DNA of 64,000 nucleotides from Moesziomyces globuligerus (lineage: Eukaryota > Basidiomycota > Ustilaginomycetes > Ustilaginales > Ustilaginaceae), in assembly GCA_030849465.1 (NCBI GenBank), contig JARVLF010000015.1, positions 372,001 through 436,000 on the forward strand, read 5' to 3'. The notes beneath the pieces were generated by a model. It was not told the DNA's origin and searched no databases. It saw only the letters and a program-made list of their open reading frames with translations. Positions 8,759 through 19,700 of this stretch are shown here, piece after piece. The number at the start of each line of letters is the position of its first letter. The stretch's first letter is position 1. Both the position numbers and the translations under genes were made by a program.

Positions 8759-10960
8759 TCATGGGACACACGATCGCCCTGCAGCTGCCTCGCCGCTCGC
8801 CACGTATCCGGCCACAGAGACAACAATGTCCAGAATCTGCCTTGTTTGCTCCATATGCGCCTCATCTTGCGACGCATCTTTCCGCGTCCAGAGTCGTTCG
8901 ACCGCGTCCAGCTGCGAGGCCACTTTTTCCTGAGAGGTCTCGTTGCCCAAGTGATGGTGGAGGCGTGTCGTGAAGTAGAGGATCCGCGTCCGTAGCCCGA
9001 GACATCCGGCAGTGTTAGCGTCTTGATCCGCTCTGGCCAACCACAGCAGCACTCTTTCGAGATCCTCGCGACTCGCTTTGTCCGCGCACGAGAGCAGAAT
9101 CCGCGCGTACGTCCACTGTGCCCGCGCTCGCAGTTCTGCGTCCTCGCTCGCCAGACAGGCCGGTAGGTCGGTCTCTGTCAGAGCTCGTGCGCCGTCCGGC
9201 ATCTCAAGGTGCAGTCCGAGCGTCTCCACGAGCTGAATTCTGGCTCCGAGGATCAACCGCCGGCAGTCCATCTCCTTAGCGATCGACAGACATGCCAGCG
9301 TAGGCAGCAGCGATAAGGATGGCTGTTCGCTCTCAGCCCTCCGGACAGCCTTTCGCAGGAGTTCTTCTGCTGCCTCTTCTGCGGTCAGCTGACTGAACGA
9401 CTTGAAGCGTTGACCAAACGCCTTCTCGAGACCGCTCGAGCTTCCCGATTCGAGGTAGCGCAACGCGAGCTCCACCAAGTTGCTCGGGGATCCGACAGCA
9501 TCCTCGATATCGTACCCTGCTTGGTCGCGCTCGGGGACCGGCAAGCTCTCGGCCAAGAGGCGCAATGCAGCATCGTCCTCCCTTCGCGTCGCTCGCAAGC
9601 GCAGAACGTCGCCGATCGTCGTGTGCCAAGTGGTGTAGTCGCTGAACGAGATCGCGCTGAACGTTGCAGGGGACACGAGCAGAGCCAGCGCCTCGTCATA
9701 GCGACCAGCGCGCGAGTCCCTTCTCGCCCTGTCGCAGATCGAGTCCATGCGCGCCTCGTCCTGCAGCAGCGATGCAGCACGGTCGTCCACGCCAGGCTCT
9801 ACGCGGGCCCAATACACATCGGCAAGCGCCGGAGCACCGAGGAAGTCCCACATGCGCGCTAGCTCGGCGTCTTGTGCGAGCGCATCCCTTCCTAATCGCC
9901 TCTTCGCATCGTCCATGAGCTCCAAAGATGCCTCGGCAGCAGCCAGGGTTTCTCTCGAAGGCGGCGCCGGTGCGGACGCCTCTTCCAGATCGTGGAGCAC
10001 CTCGAGTGCTGATCGTCCTCTGCCGAGGTCGAATCGTGCTTTCCACACCGCATCCGAGGACGGTTGCTGGTGGCTTGCGCGTGGTGGTATGCGTGCCGCT
10101 CCGGGGACTGCCGCTAGCACACTTGTGCCCACGCCTTGAATCCGAAACGTGAGGCTTTCGCATGCCGAGATGCAGTCGCGGTCGTTGGCAGCGCGTGCCA
10201 AGCTCACGGCCTCTTCGAGCGCGGCGCGCGCTGCCGAGAAGCTGCCGGTGCGGACATGAAAAGTGGCAAGGTGCAGCAAGGTGTGTTGGTGCAGCTCACG
10301 GTCGGCTCCAGGCGCGTAGAAGTCGAAAAACTTCTCCATGTTGTCCTTTGCCATCATGTAGTCGCCGCGCAGCAGACCGAGCTGATAGTCTCGATAGGCG
10401 GCAAGCCTGGCATCGGGGAGCAGGGGCGAGCTGGGATGCTCGAGGTCGGCGTCGGGCGATGGCAGAGCCGTACTTTCCCTCCACGCCCGGGCCGACGACA
10501 AGAGTTCGTCGCGCGCCTGGAGGTCGAGACTGTCGAAGATGAGCTTGGTGCGGCGGAAGAAGAGGCCAAAGAAGGATCGGCGCTCGAAGAAGATGTCGGT
10601 CGCATTGAGCATGCCCGTCGCCTCGTAGTTTGGCAGAATACGGTTGAGCTTCTCGCTGAAGAGTTTGGTGAGGCCGTCGGGAACATTGAGTATGTGAAGC
10701 ATGCCATCGAGGTAGTCGAGGACAATGCGGCAGTCATCTTCATCTCCAGCCATGGCTTCTCGCAGCTCGGCTACGAACGCGGTGTACGAGAGCGCCGGCG
10801 GTCGCGTCTGGTAGAGCTTGTCCATGAGAAAGAGGAGCAGCTTCTTGCGTGCAACGTGCGCGTCCTCGTTGAGCTGGACTCGGCAGTGGAAGTTGAAGAG
10901 GACGAGGACGGCGATGGTCTCGCCGCTCATCTCGTCTGGGGGAGCAGCGACGACGTCCAT
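8759..10960 (-). CDS. APC5: Anaphase-promoting complex subunit 5 (Apc5)
   Basis: Scaffold TPR-type subunit of the APC/C ubiquitin ligase that drives exit from mitosis. Single exon; the start is taken at the ATG at 10960 (733 residues) because the open frame upstream has no ATG and reads as unconserved sequence. Supporting stretches are an N-terminal helical region (FNFHCRV, then LLLFLMDKLYQ) and the Apc5 hallmark. In that hallmark, a GDYMMAKDNMEKFFDF motif is followed by LLHLATFHVRTGSFSAAR and EEAVSLARAANDRDC, a TPR pair typical of the family. The rest is alpha-helical TPR-like sequence with Ala/Glu/Arg-rich repeats. No RING or other catalytic motif is expected or seen. Length agrees with fungal Apc5 proteins. 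Confidence 0.85.
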   Translation of the reverse strand: MDVVAAPPDEMSGETIAVLVLFNFHCRVQLNEDAHVARKKLLLFLMDKLYQTRPPALSYTAFVAELREAMAGDEDDCRIVLDYLDGMLHILNVPDGLTKLFSEKLNRILPNYEATGMLNATDIFFERRSFFGLFFRRTKLIFDSLDLQARDELLSSARAWRESTALPSPDADLEHPSSPLLPDARLAAYRDYQLGLLRGDYMMAKDNMEKFFDFYAPGADRELHQHTLLHLATFHVRTGSFSAARAALEEAVSLARAANDRDCISACESLTFRIQGVGTSVLAAVPGAARIPPRASHQQPSSDAVWKARFDLGRGRSALEVLHDLEEASAPAPPSRETLAAAEASLELMDDAKRRLGRDALAQDAELARMWDFLGAPALADVYWARVEPGVDDRAASLLQDEARMDSICDRARRDSRAGRYDEALALLVSPATFSAISFSDYTTWHTTIGDVLRLRATRREDDAALRLLAESLPVPERDQAGYDIEDAVGSPSNLVELALRYLESGSSSGLEKAFGQRFKSFSQLTAEEAAEELLRKAVRRAESEQPSLSLLPTLACLSIAKEMDCRRLILGARIQLVETLGLHLEMPDGARALTETDLPACLASEDAELRARAQWTYARILLSCADKASREDLERVLLWLARADQDANTAGCLGLRTRILYFTTRLHHHLGNETSQEKVASQLDAVERLWTRKDASQDEAHMEQTRQILDIVVSVAGYVASGEAAAGRSCVP

Positions 10961-11324
10961 GGTGATGGTGATGCTGCGATCGCCTGCTCGAGGGCCGGGG
11001 CGTTCACAACCGGAAGCGGGGTGGCTGCGTGACAAGAACAACACCTTGCCCTCATATTCGCGCTCCAACACCCCTGAAACGCGTCCTGAAGCTGCTACCC
11101 GAAATCGCCGCCAGACGCCTCCACTTGGTCAGGCTCGGCGAGAGAGCAAAGGCTAGCCTGGTGATTCGGAACTCGGGACCGCCGCAGTTCTGGTGCAGTG
11201 GCTGACACCGTCACCCTGCGGAAATAACTTTTCAGGCTTTCGTGCTCCATCGCTTTTCCACATCACTCTTCTTCTTACCGATACCACTTCGCCTCACCCT
11301 TCCGCATCACACACACACATCAAC
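10961..11324. other. Divergent promoter region between APC5 and TOM7
   Basis: A 364-base bidirectional promoter. A short CA repeat (around 11309-11319) sits just upstream of the TOM7 start. No other feature seen. Confidence 0.5.
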
Positions 11325-11913
11325 ATGCCGCTTTCTGAGGACACCAAGGTGCGTAGTACTCAGACCTGACCCCGCCGAAGCGAGGGCTGCCGCGTGAGCG
11401 CTTCGGCTGGGCCGCAATGTTCAGCGGCGCTCTCGCGTGCTGCTTGCTCTCCGTTTGCAGGCGTCAGGACCGAAGCAGGGCAGAGGTACTGACTATCATA
11501 TCAAACGATCACGATTGTGCCTCGTTCGATCTACAGGAGCGAATCGTCAAGGCCGTCGACGTCTCCAAGACTCTTCTCCACTATGGCTGGTGAGTTGGTT
11601 TACCTCCGGATGCAGGCCAGACTGCTCAGATGCACCAATTAACCCAATGCTTTTGCACCACAGGGTCCCCTTCGTCCTCTACATCGGATTCACCCGAAGC
11701 ACGCCGCAGCCAAGCTTGATCAAGTAAGTTTCCTCGTCGCAAGTCACATGGCCGCAACAGCTCCACGCCGATACCTGCGGTCGATTCGCAAGGCATTGGC
11801 GCCCTGCTGCTCTACATCGGAAGTGTGCCGAATGCTGACACACTTGCACTTCTTTTCCTCCCGCTCCTTGCGCCGCTCACACCACTCCCAGGCTCATCAG
11901 CCCTCTCGCATAA
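11325..11913 (+). CDS. TOM7: Tom7, small subunit of the mitochondrial outer-membrane translocase, four exons
   Basis: Too fragmented to show as one open frame. Exons are 11325-11348, 11537-11589, 11664-11723 and 11892-11913, giving 52 residues. All three introns are GT-AG (donors GTGCGT, GTGAGT, GTAAGT) and each joint keeps the frame. The assembled protein has the Tom7 core: a short polar N-terminus, KTLLHYGWVPFVLYIGFTRS as the single membrane helix, then TPQPSLIKLISPLA, the nearly invariant C-terminus of the family. Tom7 modulates assembly and stability of the TOM complex, acting opposite to Tom6. The last exon contributes only seven residues. Identity and structure are both well supported. 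Confidence 0.93.
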
Positions 11914-12376
11914 AAAGCTCGACACGTCGGCCTCTCCGAGAGCGTGCTGGTCCGCATCGAACCCATGCTGGCTGCTCCGTGAGGCAGCACTGCACCTCTG
12001 TACGATAACCGTCCATCCTAATCACATGAGTGTGGACATCACACCACCGCTTCGCTGATCTGCCGAAACGACCGAATGGACTCTGAGCCCATGCGTCTTC
12101 CTGATCCTAGGCTGCACTTGCGTTTTGCATTTATACTCACTGTCCGGCATCCTGGTCACTTTGCCTCCCGTCCACCCGGTTTCGCTCCTGGTCAACCGTT
12201 TTCCCCCTCCTTTTATCATATGCTCCTTCCGCAGGCACTCTTCCCAAACAATCTTTCCATCAAGCCCAAGTGACCTCGACGTCCGCTCCCAGTATCGAAG
12301 AACGTCGCTGCGCGGCTGCCTTTTTGCCCTCGCCTCGCCGCCGCCTCTATTCCTTCCCTCGTCTATCGAGTCCACC
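11914..12376. other. Intergenic region and probable leader of the coiled-coil gene
   Basis: The 12125-12376 part is pyrimidine-rich and open in frame with the downstream gene, but reads as unconserved sequence. It is treated as 5' leader. The ATG at 12377 has a good context (CCACC before it). Confidence 0.5.
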
Positions 12377-14765
12377 ATGAGCCGATTGAGCAGCCATGCA
12401 GCGCGGACAGCCCCCAAGCGTAAGCTCGGAATAAGAGGCCAATCCGAGCAATCCAACGCCCAAGCCTATGCGGCCAATATGTTCCACTCGACACACCCCG
12501 CACGCCCTACATCGGGCACTTCTCTTGCCACAACAAGCGCGTTCGATGTAACTCCGGAACGCAGCGCCCATCGACAGCAAACGATCCTACCTCAAGCTCA
12601 AGTCGCTCGACGAGCTGAGCCGACTGCTGTCGATATCGCTGGCTCGAGTCGAGGCACCCCGATGGAAGCCGCCACTTCCGGGATGAACATCAGGCAGTTC
12701 GAATACGTCTCTGCACCATCTCGACCTCCCTCCAACGGTATCAACGCGACCAACAACTCTCAGACGTGGTCTTTTCGGGACCCATCCAGCCACTGCTCGA
12801 GTGTGGCCGGTTCGCCCGCTCCAGATTCGGCCGCTGCCGCGTTTGCGGTGCCACGCTCTCGACCCAACACTCATAACGGAGACACCCGCCATCGGTATCT
12901 GCCCTCCTCCACTCCCCCCGAGGCGGTGCCTCCGCCCAGAACGGCGCCAGATCTGATGCCGAGGCCACATTCCTCCACCGGCATCTTCCCGAGGCCGCAG
13001 ACTGCCCACGACCCGCTCGAGACGCACATGCGCGCATGGCTCACTCGCGTCGAGAAGTCCCAGTCCGAGGTCCTGGCTGCCGTCGATCACCTTTCTCAAG
13101 CTCAGAGTGCTTTGGCATCGCAACAAACAGAGCTGGCAAAGGCCTTCTGGGCTCTTCGAGAAGCTCGGGAGGCGTCGAACAAACGCATCAGCGACCGACT
13201 CGGTGAGTTCGTCGAAAAGGCTGTGTCCACGACCTGAAGCCCTCTTGACAGGCCCTGCTGACTTGTGACGATGTACACGATCCTTGCTTCTCGATCGGCC
13301 GACTTGTTCTTCCCCAGACGAGCTGCAGTCCCGAATGACCGAGCAGAACAAGGAGCTGCTGCAACAAGCCTTGCAAGAGCATTCCGCAGACTGCGCCCGA
13401 CGTCAACTAGACTCGCTCAGAAATGTGTCGGCAGGGATCCAGGAGATCGTCGCTCGAAACGAAGCCGATTCCGCGACCCTTGGAAAAGAAGTAAGCTAGG
13501 TTGCCGCTGCGACTGCGCCCTTGCCACTCAAGTGTTGGTGTTGACGTCTCTTGGCTCTGCTTGTGACCCCTGGATTTTTTCTCTCAACGTTGCGGGGTGG
13601 TCAGGTCCGCTCACTTCTCGAGAGCGTCCGCTCTTCGCTCTTCAAAGAGATGGCAACAACAAGGGCTGAGCAGAGGGACCTCGCTCGCGAGGGGCAACAG
13701 AGCTTGCGCGCGGATCTTGTGGATCTGCATCGTCTGCTCCATGATGTGCAGTCGCGTCTTGATTGGCGCCACGCCCCAAATCCATACAGCGCAGCTCCAT
13801 CGAGACCTCCAACTCTGGCTTCCGAAGCGACTGGGGCTCTTCGGCCGGATTCGACCAACGCGAGGCGCATCAGCTCGACAGGTGATCCCAGCCAAGAGCG
13901 TCTCGGAATTCGGCAAGAGGTCGTCTCGACGCAGGATCCTGGACCGCGCCACCAAGCGCCCAGCCGCGCAGCACCGCCCATTCGTCCAGCACTGCAGCAG
14001 AGTGCTGCGATGACGGACTCGCCGACGCGGCCAGACATGCCATGGGTCGCAAATGCACGCGAACTCGAGGCACAGCTTGCCGACAATCATCGAGATGGCT
14101 TGCACCACGCAGCTGCTCGCTCTTCTCCTTCCAGCGATGAGGATGCAGAAAGGCAGTCGAGGAGAGCTGATTTGCCGACAAGGCGGCCAGCGCAGCGCTA
14201 CGGTGGTGCTGCCAAGCGTCAACGACGGTTCTCGGAGGCCAGCACTCGCGAGCGATTCGAGCCTTCCTCCCCGGTGGCTTCGACTTCCGATGTTGGCATC
14301 GCTCTGCCCAGCTGTGCGCAACCGGAGAATGCGGAGCCGGCTCAAGACCCTCCATCGCCGGCCGTATCTGCAGCGCCGTCGTCGTCGTCAAAGTCGAAAA
14401 AGAAGAAGAAGAAGCAGCAGCGCACCTCCGGATCGAGCTCCAAAGCTAGGTCGAGGTCGCCCAAGAAAAAGAAGCAGCAGCCACGATCACGCGGGCCGAG
14501 CCCGTCGACGAGGAAGCCGATCGGCTCTGAAGACGCCCAAGAAGCCCAAGAAGCCCAAGAAGAAGAAGCAGATGCTGCTGCAGCGCCGCCACTGCCGCCG
14601 CCGCCGCCGCCGCCGCCTCCTCAGCACAACGGGGCGGCGGGCACCAAAGAAGCATTGCTGCTGCAGCAGCAGCACTCGTATCGGTACCAGACTCGATCCC
14701 GGTCGCGGTCGTGCGCGCATCTGGGCATCTCTCTGCTGACCGAGCCGCTCGAGATCGGCTCGTAG
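12377..14765 (+). CDS. Unrecognised coiled-coil protein with basic and polyproline tail, three exons
   Basis: Function not recognised. Exons are 12377-13202, 13318-13490 and 13605-14765 (719 residues). The introns are GTGAGT...CCAG and GTAAGC...TCAG and join a continuous helical region without breaking the heptads (ISDRL|DELQSR and GKE|VRSLLE), which supports the model. Residues 1-210 are Ser/Pro-rich and probably disordered. About 215-395 is a long coiled coil rich in Glu, Gln, Leu and Arg. After it comes another low-complexity region with a strongly basic block (KKKKKK, then SPKKKK), Ala/Glu repeats, and a run of about ten prolines. The build (coiled coil plus Lys-rich, RS-like tail) suggests a nuclear structural or nucleic-acid-associated protein, but that is only inference. 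Confidence 0.75.
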
Positions 14766-14870
14766 TGCCAAGCTTCGTCCACGTCGTCGGTCGTCGCAGC
14801 TGTTCTTCTGATGCAATCCAGCATCCGTCAAACAATTCATATACCCTCTTCAGCGCCCCAACCCTAGACT

Positions 14871-14996
14871 GGTCGAATGCCCGAGTGGTTATGGGGCTGG
14901 CTTCAAGCACACCGACCGATACAGGTTGGGATATGGCTTGGCCATTGCATTGGCTGCACCTCCAGTATTTCCTGGGTTCGAATCCCAGTTCGACCA
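14871..14996 (+). tRNA. Putative tRNA-Leu(CAA) containing an intron
   Basis: The acceptor stem 14871-14877 (GGTCGAA) pairs perfectly with 14989-14995 (TTCGACC), followed by discriminator A. The A box (TGCCCGAGTGG) and B box (GGTTCGAATCC) of the internal Pol III promoter are both present. The T arm is CTGGG / TTCGAAT / CCCAG with a perfect 5-bp stem. The D arm has the three-pair CCC/GGG stem of type II tRNAs. The 5' anticodon stem CTGGC leads to TTCAAG, so the anticodon is CAA (14904-14906), read by Leu. Many eukaryotic tRNA-Leu(CAA) genes have an intron after position 37; here an intronic GCTTG (14936-14940) can pair with the anticodon region. The 3' half of the anticodon stem and the intron end are not clear: no perfect GCCAG partner exists. 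A T-rich terminator follows at once. Confidence 0.75.
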
Positions 14997-15000
14997 AACC

Positions 15001-15018
15001 TTTTTGGCCTTTTTTTTT
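15001..15018 (+). terminator. RNA polymerase III terminator of the tRNA
   Basis: A run of five Ts and then nine Ts starts five bases after the tRNA discriminator base, the standard Pol III stop signal. Confidence 0.8.
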
Positions 15019-15150
15019 GGTATGGAGGCTCTCCCCTGACTTTGGCTTGCCCTAAGACGGTGGGTGCAATTTAGTGGAGTGTATGGCGGCTCTGCTCTGG
15101 GGTCGCTTTGGCGTGCCCGTTCCTAGACGGTGCAATGTCGTGGGCTATGG
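15019..15150 (+). repeat. Two degenerate ~60-bp direct repeats downstream of the tRNA
   Basis: Copies starting near 15020 and 15080 share GTATGGxGGCTCT, CTTTGGC, TGCCC, AGACGG and TGCAAT in the same order. A fragment near 15144 (CTATGGAGGC) and another near 15299 (TATGG...GGTGGGCGCAATG) look like further decayed copies. Repeat origin is unknown. Confidence 0.5.
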
Positions 15151-15241
15151 AGGCCTGAGTCTTTGGGCGCCACGGAGCGAACTCGAGACATGGCAAGACC
15201 TGAGATGTTCGCGGGTTCGACTCGATGAGACCAGATAGGGT

Positions 15242-15277
15242 TCTTTTTCCTTTTCCTTTTCCTTTTCCTTTTTTTTA
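15242..15277 (+). repeat. CCTTTT-type microsatellite
   Basis: About four TTTTCC units followed by a T run and an AT patch. A simple-sequence repeat that is likely polymorphic. Confidence 0.85.
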
Positions 15278-16788
15278 TTCGAGCAGCCATTGCGTTTGGC
15301 TATGGATGGCGTATCACAGTCGGTGGGCGCAATGTGCAGACGTCTGGTATGCACGCGAGGTGTGGACAGCATATGATACAAGCTGCGTTGTCATGAAGTG
15401 ACGAGCCAGGGTGGCGTAGGATGTTGGCAGGCAGGCATGCAGGACACGAGACACAGCACCGCGACAACGAAGGCTCTTCGTCAGGCGGCCGCTCGTCTCT
15501 GTCGGATGCGAGGGCCAGCAGGGCGGAAGCATGGCGATTGCACTGCTCGGAAAGAGGGGCGAGCTGCAGGCAGCGCAGTGAATGCAGCACCGGGCCCCGC
15601 CGAAGACGAGGACGAGTTCATTCGCGAGGAAAGTGTGGGACCGGGAGGCAAGAAGAGCACATGGCCGGCTGGGATTGCCAATCGGAAGATCAGCTGGAAG
15701 ATCAGCTGGAAGTCACGGAAGGCGAGGGGCCGAGGTCACAGGGGGCAGGCGGGAGCTGGGCAGCGGTGCAGCGGTGCAGGTGAGACAGACAGCGTTTTAG
15801 ACAGCTCGACATCTGGACAGCTCGACAGCGGCGAGGGGGGTCTCAGATCTGCAAGCTTGATTGGGCTCGGAGACCTGTCGGGCCGTCCATTCCCCACCGA
15901 GCGGAGTGTGAGTTCTTGCGGCTTGGATGCATTATATTGCGGGCGTGGAGCACCGGCCCAAGCGCGAAGCCAAGCGCCCATCTCGAGGCGAGGCAGGAGC
16001 ACGCGCGCTTTTTGAATATCGGTGTGGGATTTGCATTTCGACGGGTGTGCGTGTGTGTGTGGGCGTGAGCGTGGGCGGCGCGTGAGCTTTCGCATCGCAT
16101 CGCTTCGCTTCGCAGTGTGGGCCTGGCTCTGGCTGCGCCTGGCTCTGGCTGCGCCTGACTTGGCCTGGCTGGCTACTGCTGCACAGCGCAGCACCGAGGC
16201 TGGCGAGCGCGCCCGCCGTGCGTTGGCCAGCGGAGACTACTGTAGCTCGGCGTCCTTGCTCAACGCACGCGCCGCTACACTAGATCGCCTTGCCCAACCA
16301 CTCTCACTCCTTCGACCGCCGGACCCTTCTCGCCTCCCAGAACGCTCACGCCCCTCGAGTGGCTTCCAACGCACCTCGACCTCCACCACCACCTCCGCCT
16401 TGCATCCCACGCAGACCCTCGAGCACCAGCCCCCAACACCCACCCACCTCATCGCACCATCGCTCACCGTGCTCACCGCATCAACCCCAACGGACGGACC
16501 GCTCTCGGTCTCTCGCCTGCTAGACCTCGTCTCCTGCTCCATCTGTATCGCGACGCAACGCAACGCCACGCCACGCCGGAATCGCCTCCTGCACCTCGCT
16601 CTCCTCACGGCTCGCTCCTTCCTTCCCGACGCTCGCTGCTCCTCGCCCCACCCATGACCCTGGCAGCACGAGCAGCAAGCCAGCTCTGATCGGTGGCCAC
16701 ACCCTGCACACCTCTCCTCTAGCGTGCATGCAGTCCACCGCCAAAGCGATCCCAGCAGCCTAGTGCGGACGACGACGGCTGTCCCATC

Positions 16789-19700
16789 ATGGTATCGGAC
16801 AAAGTGTCCCCCCGCGCCTCCAACTCCCAGCGCGAACCGCAGCGCGGCGCCGAAGCGATCGCCAACTTCTACGGCCGCTACTCCACCGACCAAGCCTCCC
16901 TACGCGCAAAGAACACCGAGTCATCGCTATCTAGCTACGCCGGCAGCGTCCGCAGGTCTTCCTCCGGCACCGACTTCTACTCGCAGGCTCACAGCGCAGA
17001 CGACGGCGTCGACGAGCCGTCTGCGGCCGCTGGTAGCAGCAGTGCCGCAGCCTCGTCAAAGGCGCCTCGCGTCTACACCTCGTTCCAGGCCGCCGCCGCC
17101 GCCGCCGCCGCCGCCGCTTCGTCCTCCCGCTCCTCGGTCAACAAGAAGGGCTCCCAGTCCAGCCTGCCCAGCAACTCGGCCGCTTCGCCTTCCCTCCATC
17201 AATCGTCAACCATGTCGTCGCCGCGCATATCCGTGTCAGCGCACGGCGATCCCGCCGCGTCATCCTCTGGCACCAATGCTGGCTCCGACTTCGCCTCACC
17301 CTCGATGACCGCCAAGGCCGCCGGCTTCGATGTCGCTTCCGCCAACCAGTACACTCCTGGCTCGCTCGCACATACCTTCCCTTGGCTTTCCAGCAACCCG
17401 CAGTCCGTTGCCAACCACGCCATCAGCCGCGATCGCGTCCTGCCGCCGCAGAGCAGCACGCAGATCCACACCCACGTCGACTCGCCTCCCAACGTCTCGC
17501 AGTACAGCAAGGGCAAAGGGTACGGTTGGAATCCCAACGACGAGCACAGTAGACCCGCACCCAAGTCCGCCTCCAAGATCCGCGCTACGCCCACCACACC
17601 CAGATCGGAGATGCGCGACACCAAAGATTCCATCGGTCGCGGTCTCGGCTTCAAGTCCACCTCGGAGCTCGACCTGCCGGAGCGCATGCGCAGCCAACGC
17701 AAGGCTGCTCTGGCCCCACCGCGGCTCTCGCAAGACCCCATCGCCATCAGCATCGAGGACGAGCTCCTGCGGACGCAATCGGGTGCTGCCAAGAACGACT
17801 CGGCCTTCGCCCGTCTCGGTCGAGCCTTCCGCCGCAAAAGCAAGACGGGCGGCGACCTCAAGGTCGACCTCAACGCCGACACCCCGCCGCTGCCCAAGAC
17901 ACCTCGCCGCGTCCCCAGCCAGATGCTGTCGGCCAATCAGCCCGATCGCCTCGTCTCCAAGCCAGCAACGGCCAGCAGCCTAACGGCTGACGCTGTCATG
18001 CAGAGACCCCAGCGCAGCATGGACATCAGCAGCAGGCGTACAGACCTCCCTCCGAAGGACGTACACCAACACCACGTTCCCAACACTCCAGACGCAGCCG
18101 GTCGAAAGTCGATTTCTTCCCGGGTCAAGGCAGCCGACGCCGCCCGCGACTCGTCCGATCTGCTTGCCGCTCAAGCCGACGTCCGCACCGCCTCGTTCGA
18201 TTCGCACGCCAGGCCAGAAGGAGGGCCAGCGCCGGACCAGCCTCTGTCGTCCAGCAAAGCAGGCGTTCAGGATACGGCGCTTGCCACCACCGCAGCTGGC
18301 AGCCGGGCAAACGGCGAGGCGACAAGGCCCAGGGACGGATCCGATTCAGCACACGCCGGCAATCTTGCCGATCGGTCGACGCTGACTACGAGCGGATCGC
18401 AGATCGTCACCGCTGACGGCGATGCGATTCCAGCACAGTCCTCCCAGGCCGCACCTGCATCCGCCGCCAGTCAGCCCGGCGGACGCGCCGCCACCGCAGA
18501 CGACAAGCGGCCGATGTCGATGGAGTCCAACACTTCGAGCGCACACCGACGGTCCCTTGTCTTCCTCGCTTCCGCCATCTCCATGGGCGCCATCGCCACC
18601 GACTCCGAACAGGCCTCGAGCCCGCTTGAAGCCGAAAGCGGCAGGGCCACGAAGGATCAGGCAGACAAACCGATCGACCTTGGTCGCGGCGCCGACGCTT
18701 CTACAGGTCAGAGTGCTGCGGACGCGCCAGCTCGATCCGACGCGTTTGCGCGCGGCGATTCGAACGGGGCCATCTCCACCTCGTCCGAGCACCAAGCGCC
18801 TCCATCGATGTCCACGACGGTCCGAAGCGCAAGCTCCGATCGCAGACGTCTCGAGCCCAAGTCGGCCGTTCGCGATGACGCCGTCCCCAGCATCTTGTCC
18901 GACTTTCTCAGCTTGGATGCCACCATGTCCGCCAAGGACGGCAAGAAGCGGAAGGCCAAGGAGCCGGCAGCGCCGTCGTCTCGCGAAGCAGGCTCGGCCG
19001 CGGTCACTCTCAAGGACAGCTCGAACTCGGCGTTGGAACGCACGGCCAGCGCGAATTCCGACGGTCGAAAGTCGTCCTACAGCACGTCGCCAAAATCCAC
19101 ACGCGCCACCAAGGGCGTCTTCATGTCGCCACCCGCTGGGCCGAGCATGGGTGGTTTCGTCTCACCGTTCTACGTAGCGCCCCTCACTTCGGTCGATGCC
19201 GGCCTCGCCAATCGTGCCACGCGGCCCACTGGTCGCAGGGCGAGTGCCAGCTCCCGATCCACGCACAGCGACGACTCCAAGAGCGTCCACAGTACAACGC
19301 GCCGCGGATCCGCTTCGCTCGCCGTTTCCACTGCCACGCAGCGAGACGTCTCGCAGCGAGACGCTCCACAGCGAGACGCTCCACAGCGAGACGCTCCGCA
19401 GCGAGACGGTCCGGACACCGTGCCGACTAGCCGCGCCCCCGAAGAGCCCGTGACCAAGCCTCAGGAGCTTGATACTGCCGAGAAGGCTAGGAAGGTCAAG
19501 TCATTTGGCAACTTGCGAGCCTCGGAGGTCGCCGGTCAGAGCCAGGAAGCAATGCCACGCTCGAGCACCTCGAGACTGCCATCTTCCGCCGCTCTGACCA
19601 ATGCACCGGCCGGTCATTCGCACGTCACCTCGACCGGCGACAACGGTGTTGCTCCGTCGGGCGCTCACGCGGAGAGTTCCAACGACAGCAACCTCTCCCG

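Larger units (their letters stand above)
15019..16788. other. Gene-free region upstream of the Sec7-PH gene
   Basis: About 1.8 kb without a convincing coding frame. It contains the tRNA-flanking repeats, the CCTTTT tract, a doubled 12-mer GGAAGATCAGCT (15685-15708), a GT-rich tract (16044-16062), and a GCCTGGCTCTGGCT-type tandem near 16121-16155. From about 16300 the sequence is CT-rich, probably a long leader of the downstream gene. Confidence 0.5.
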
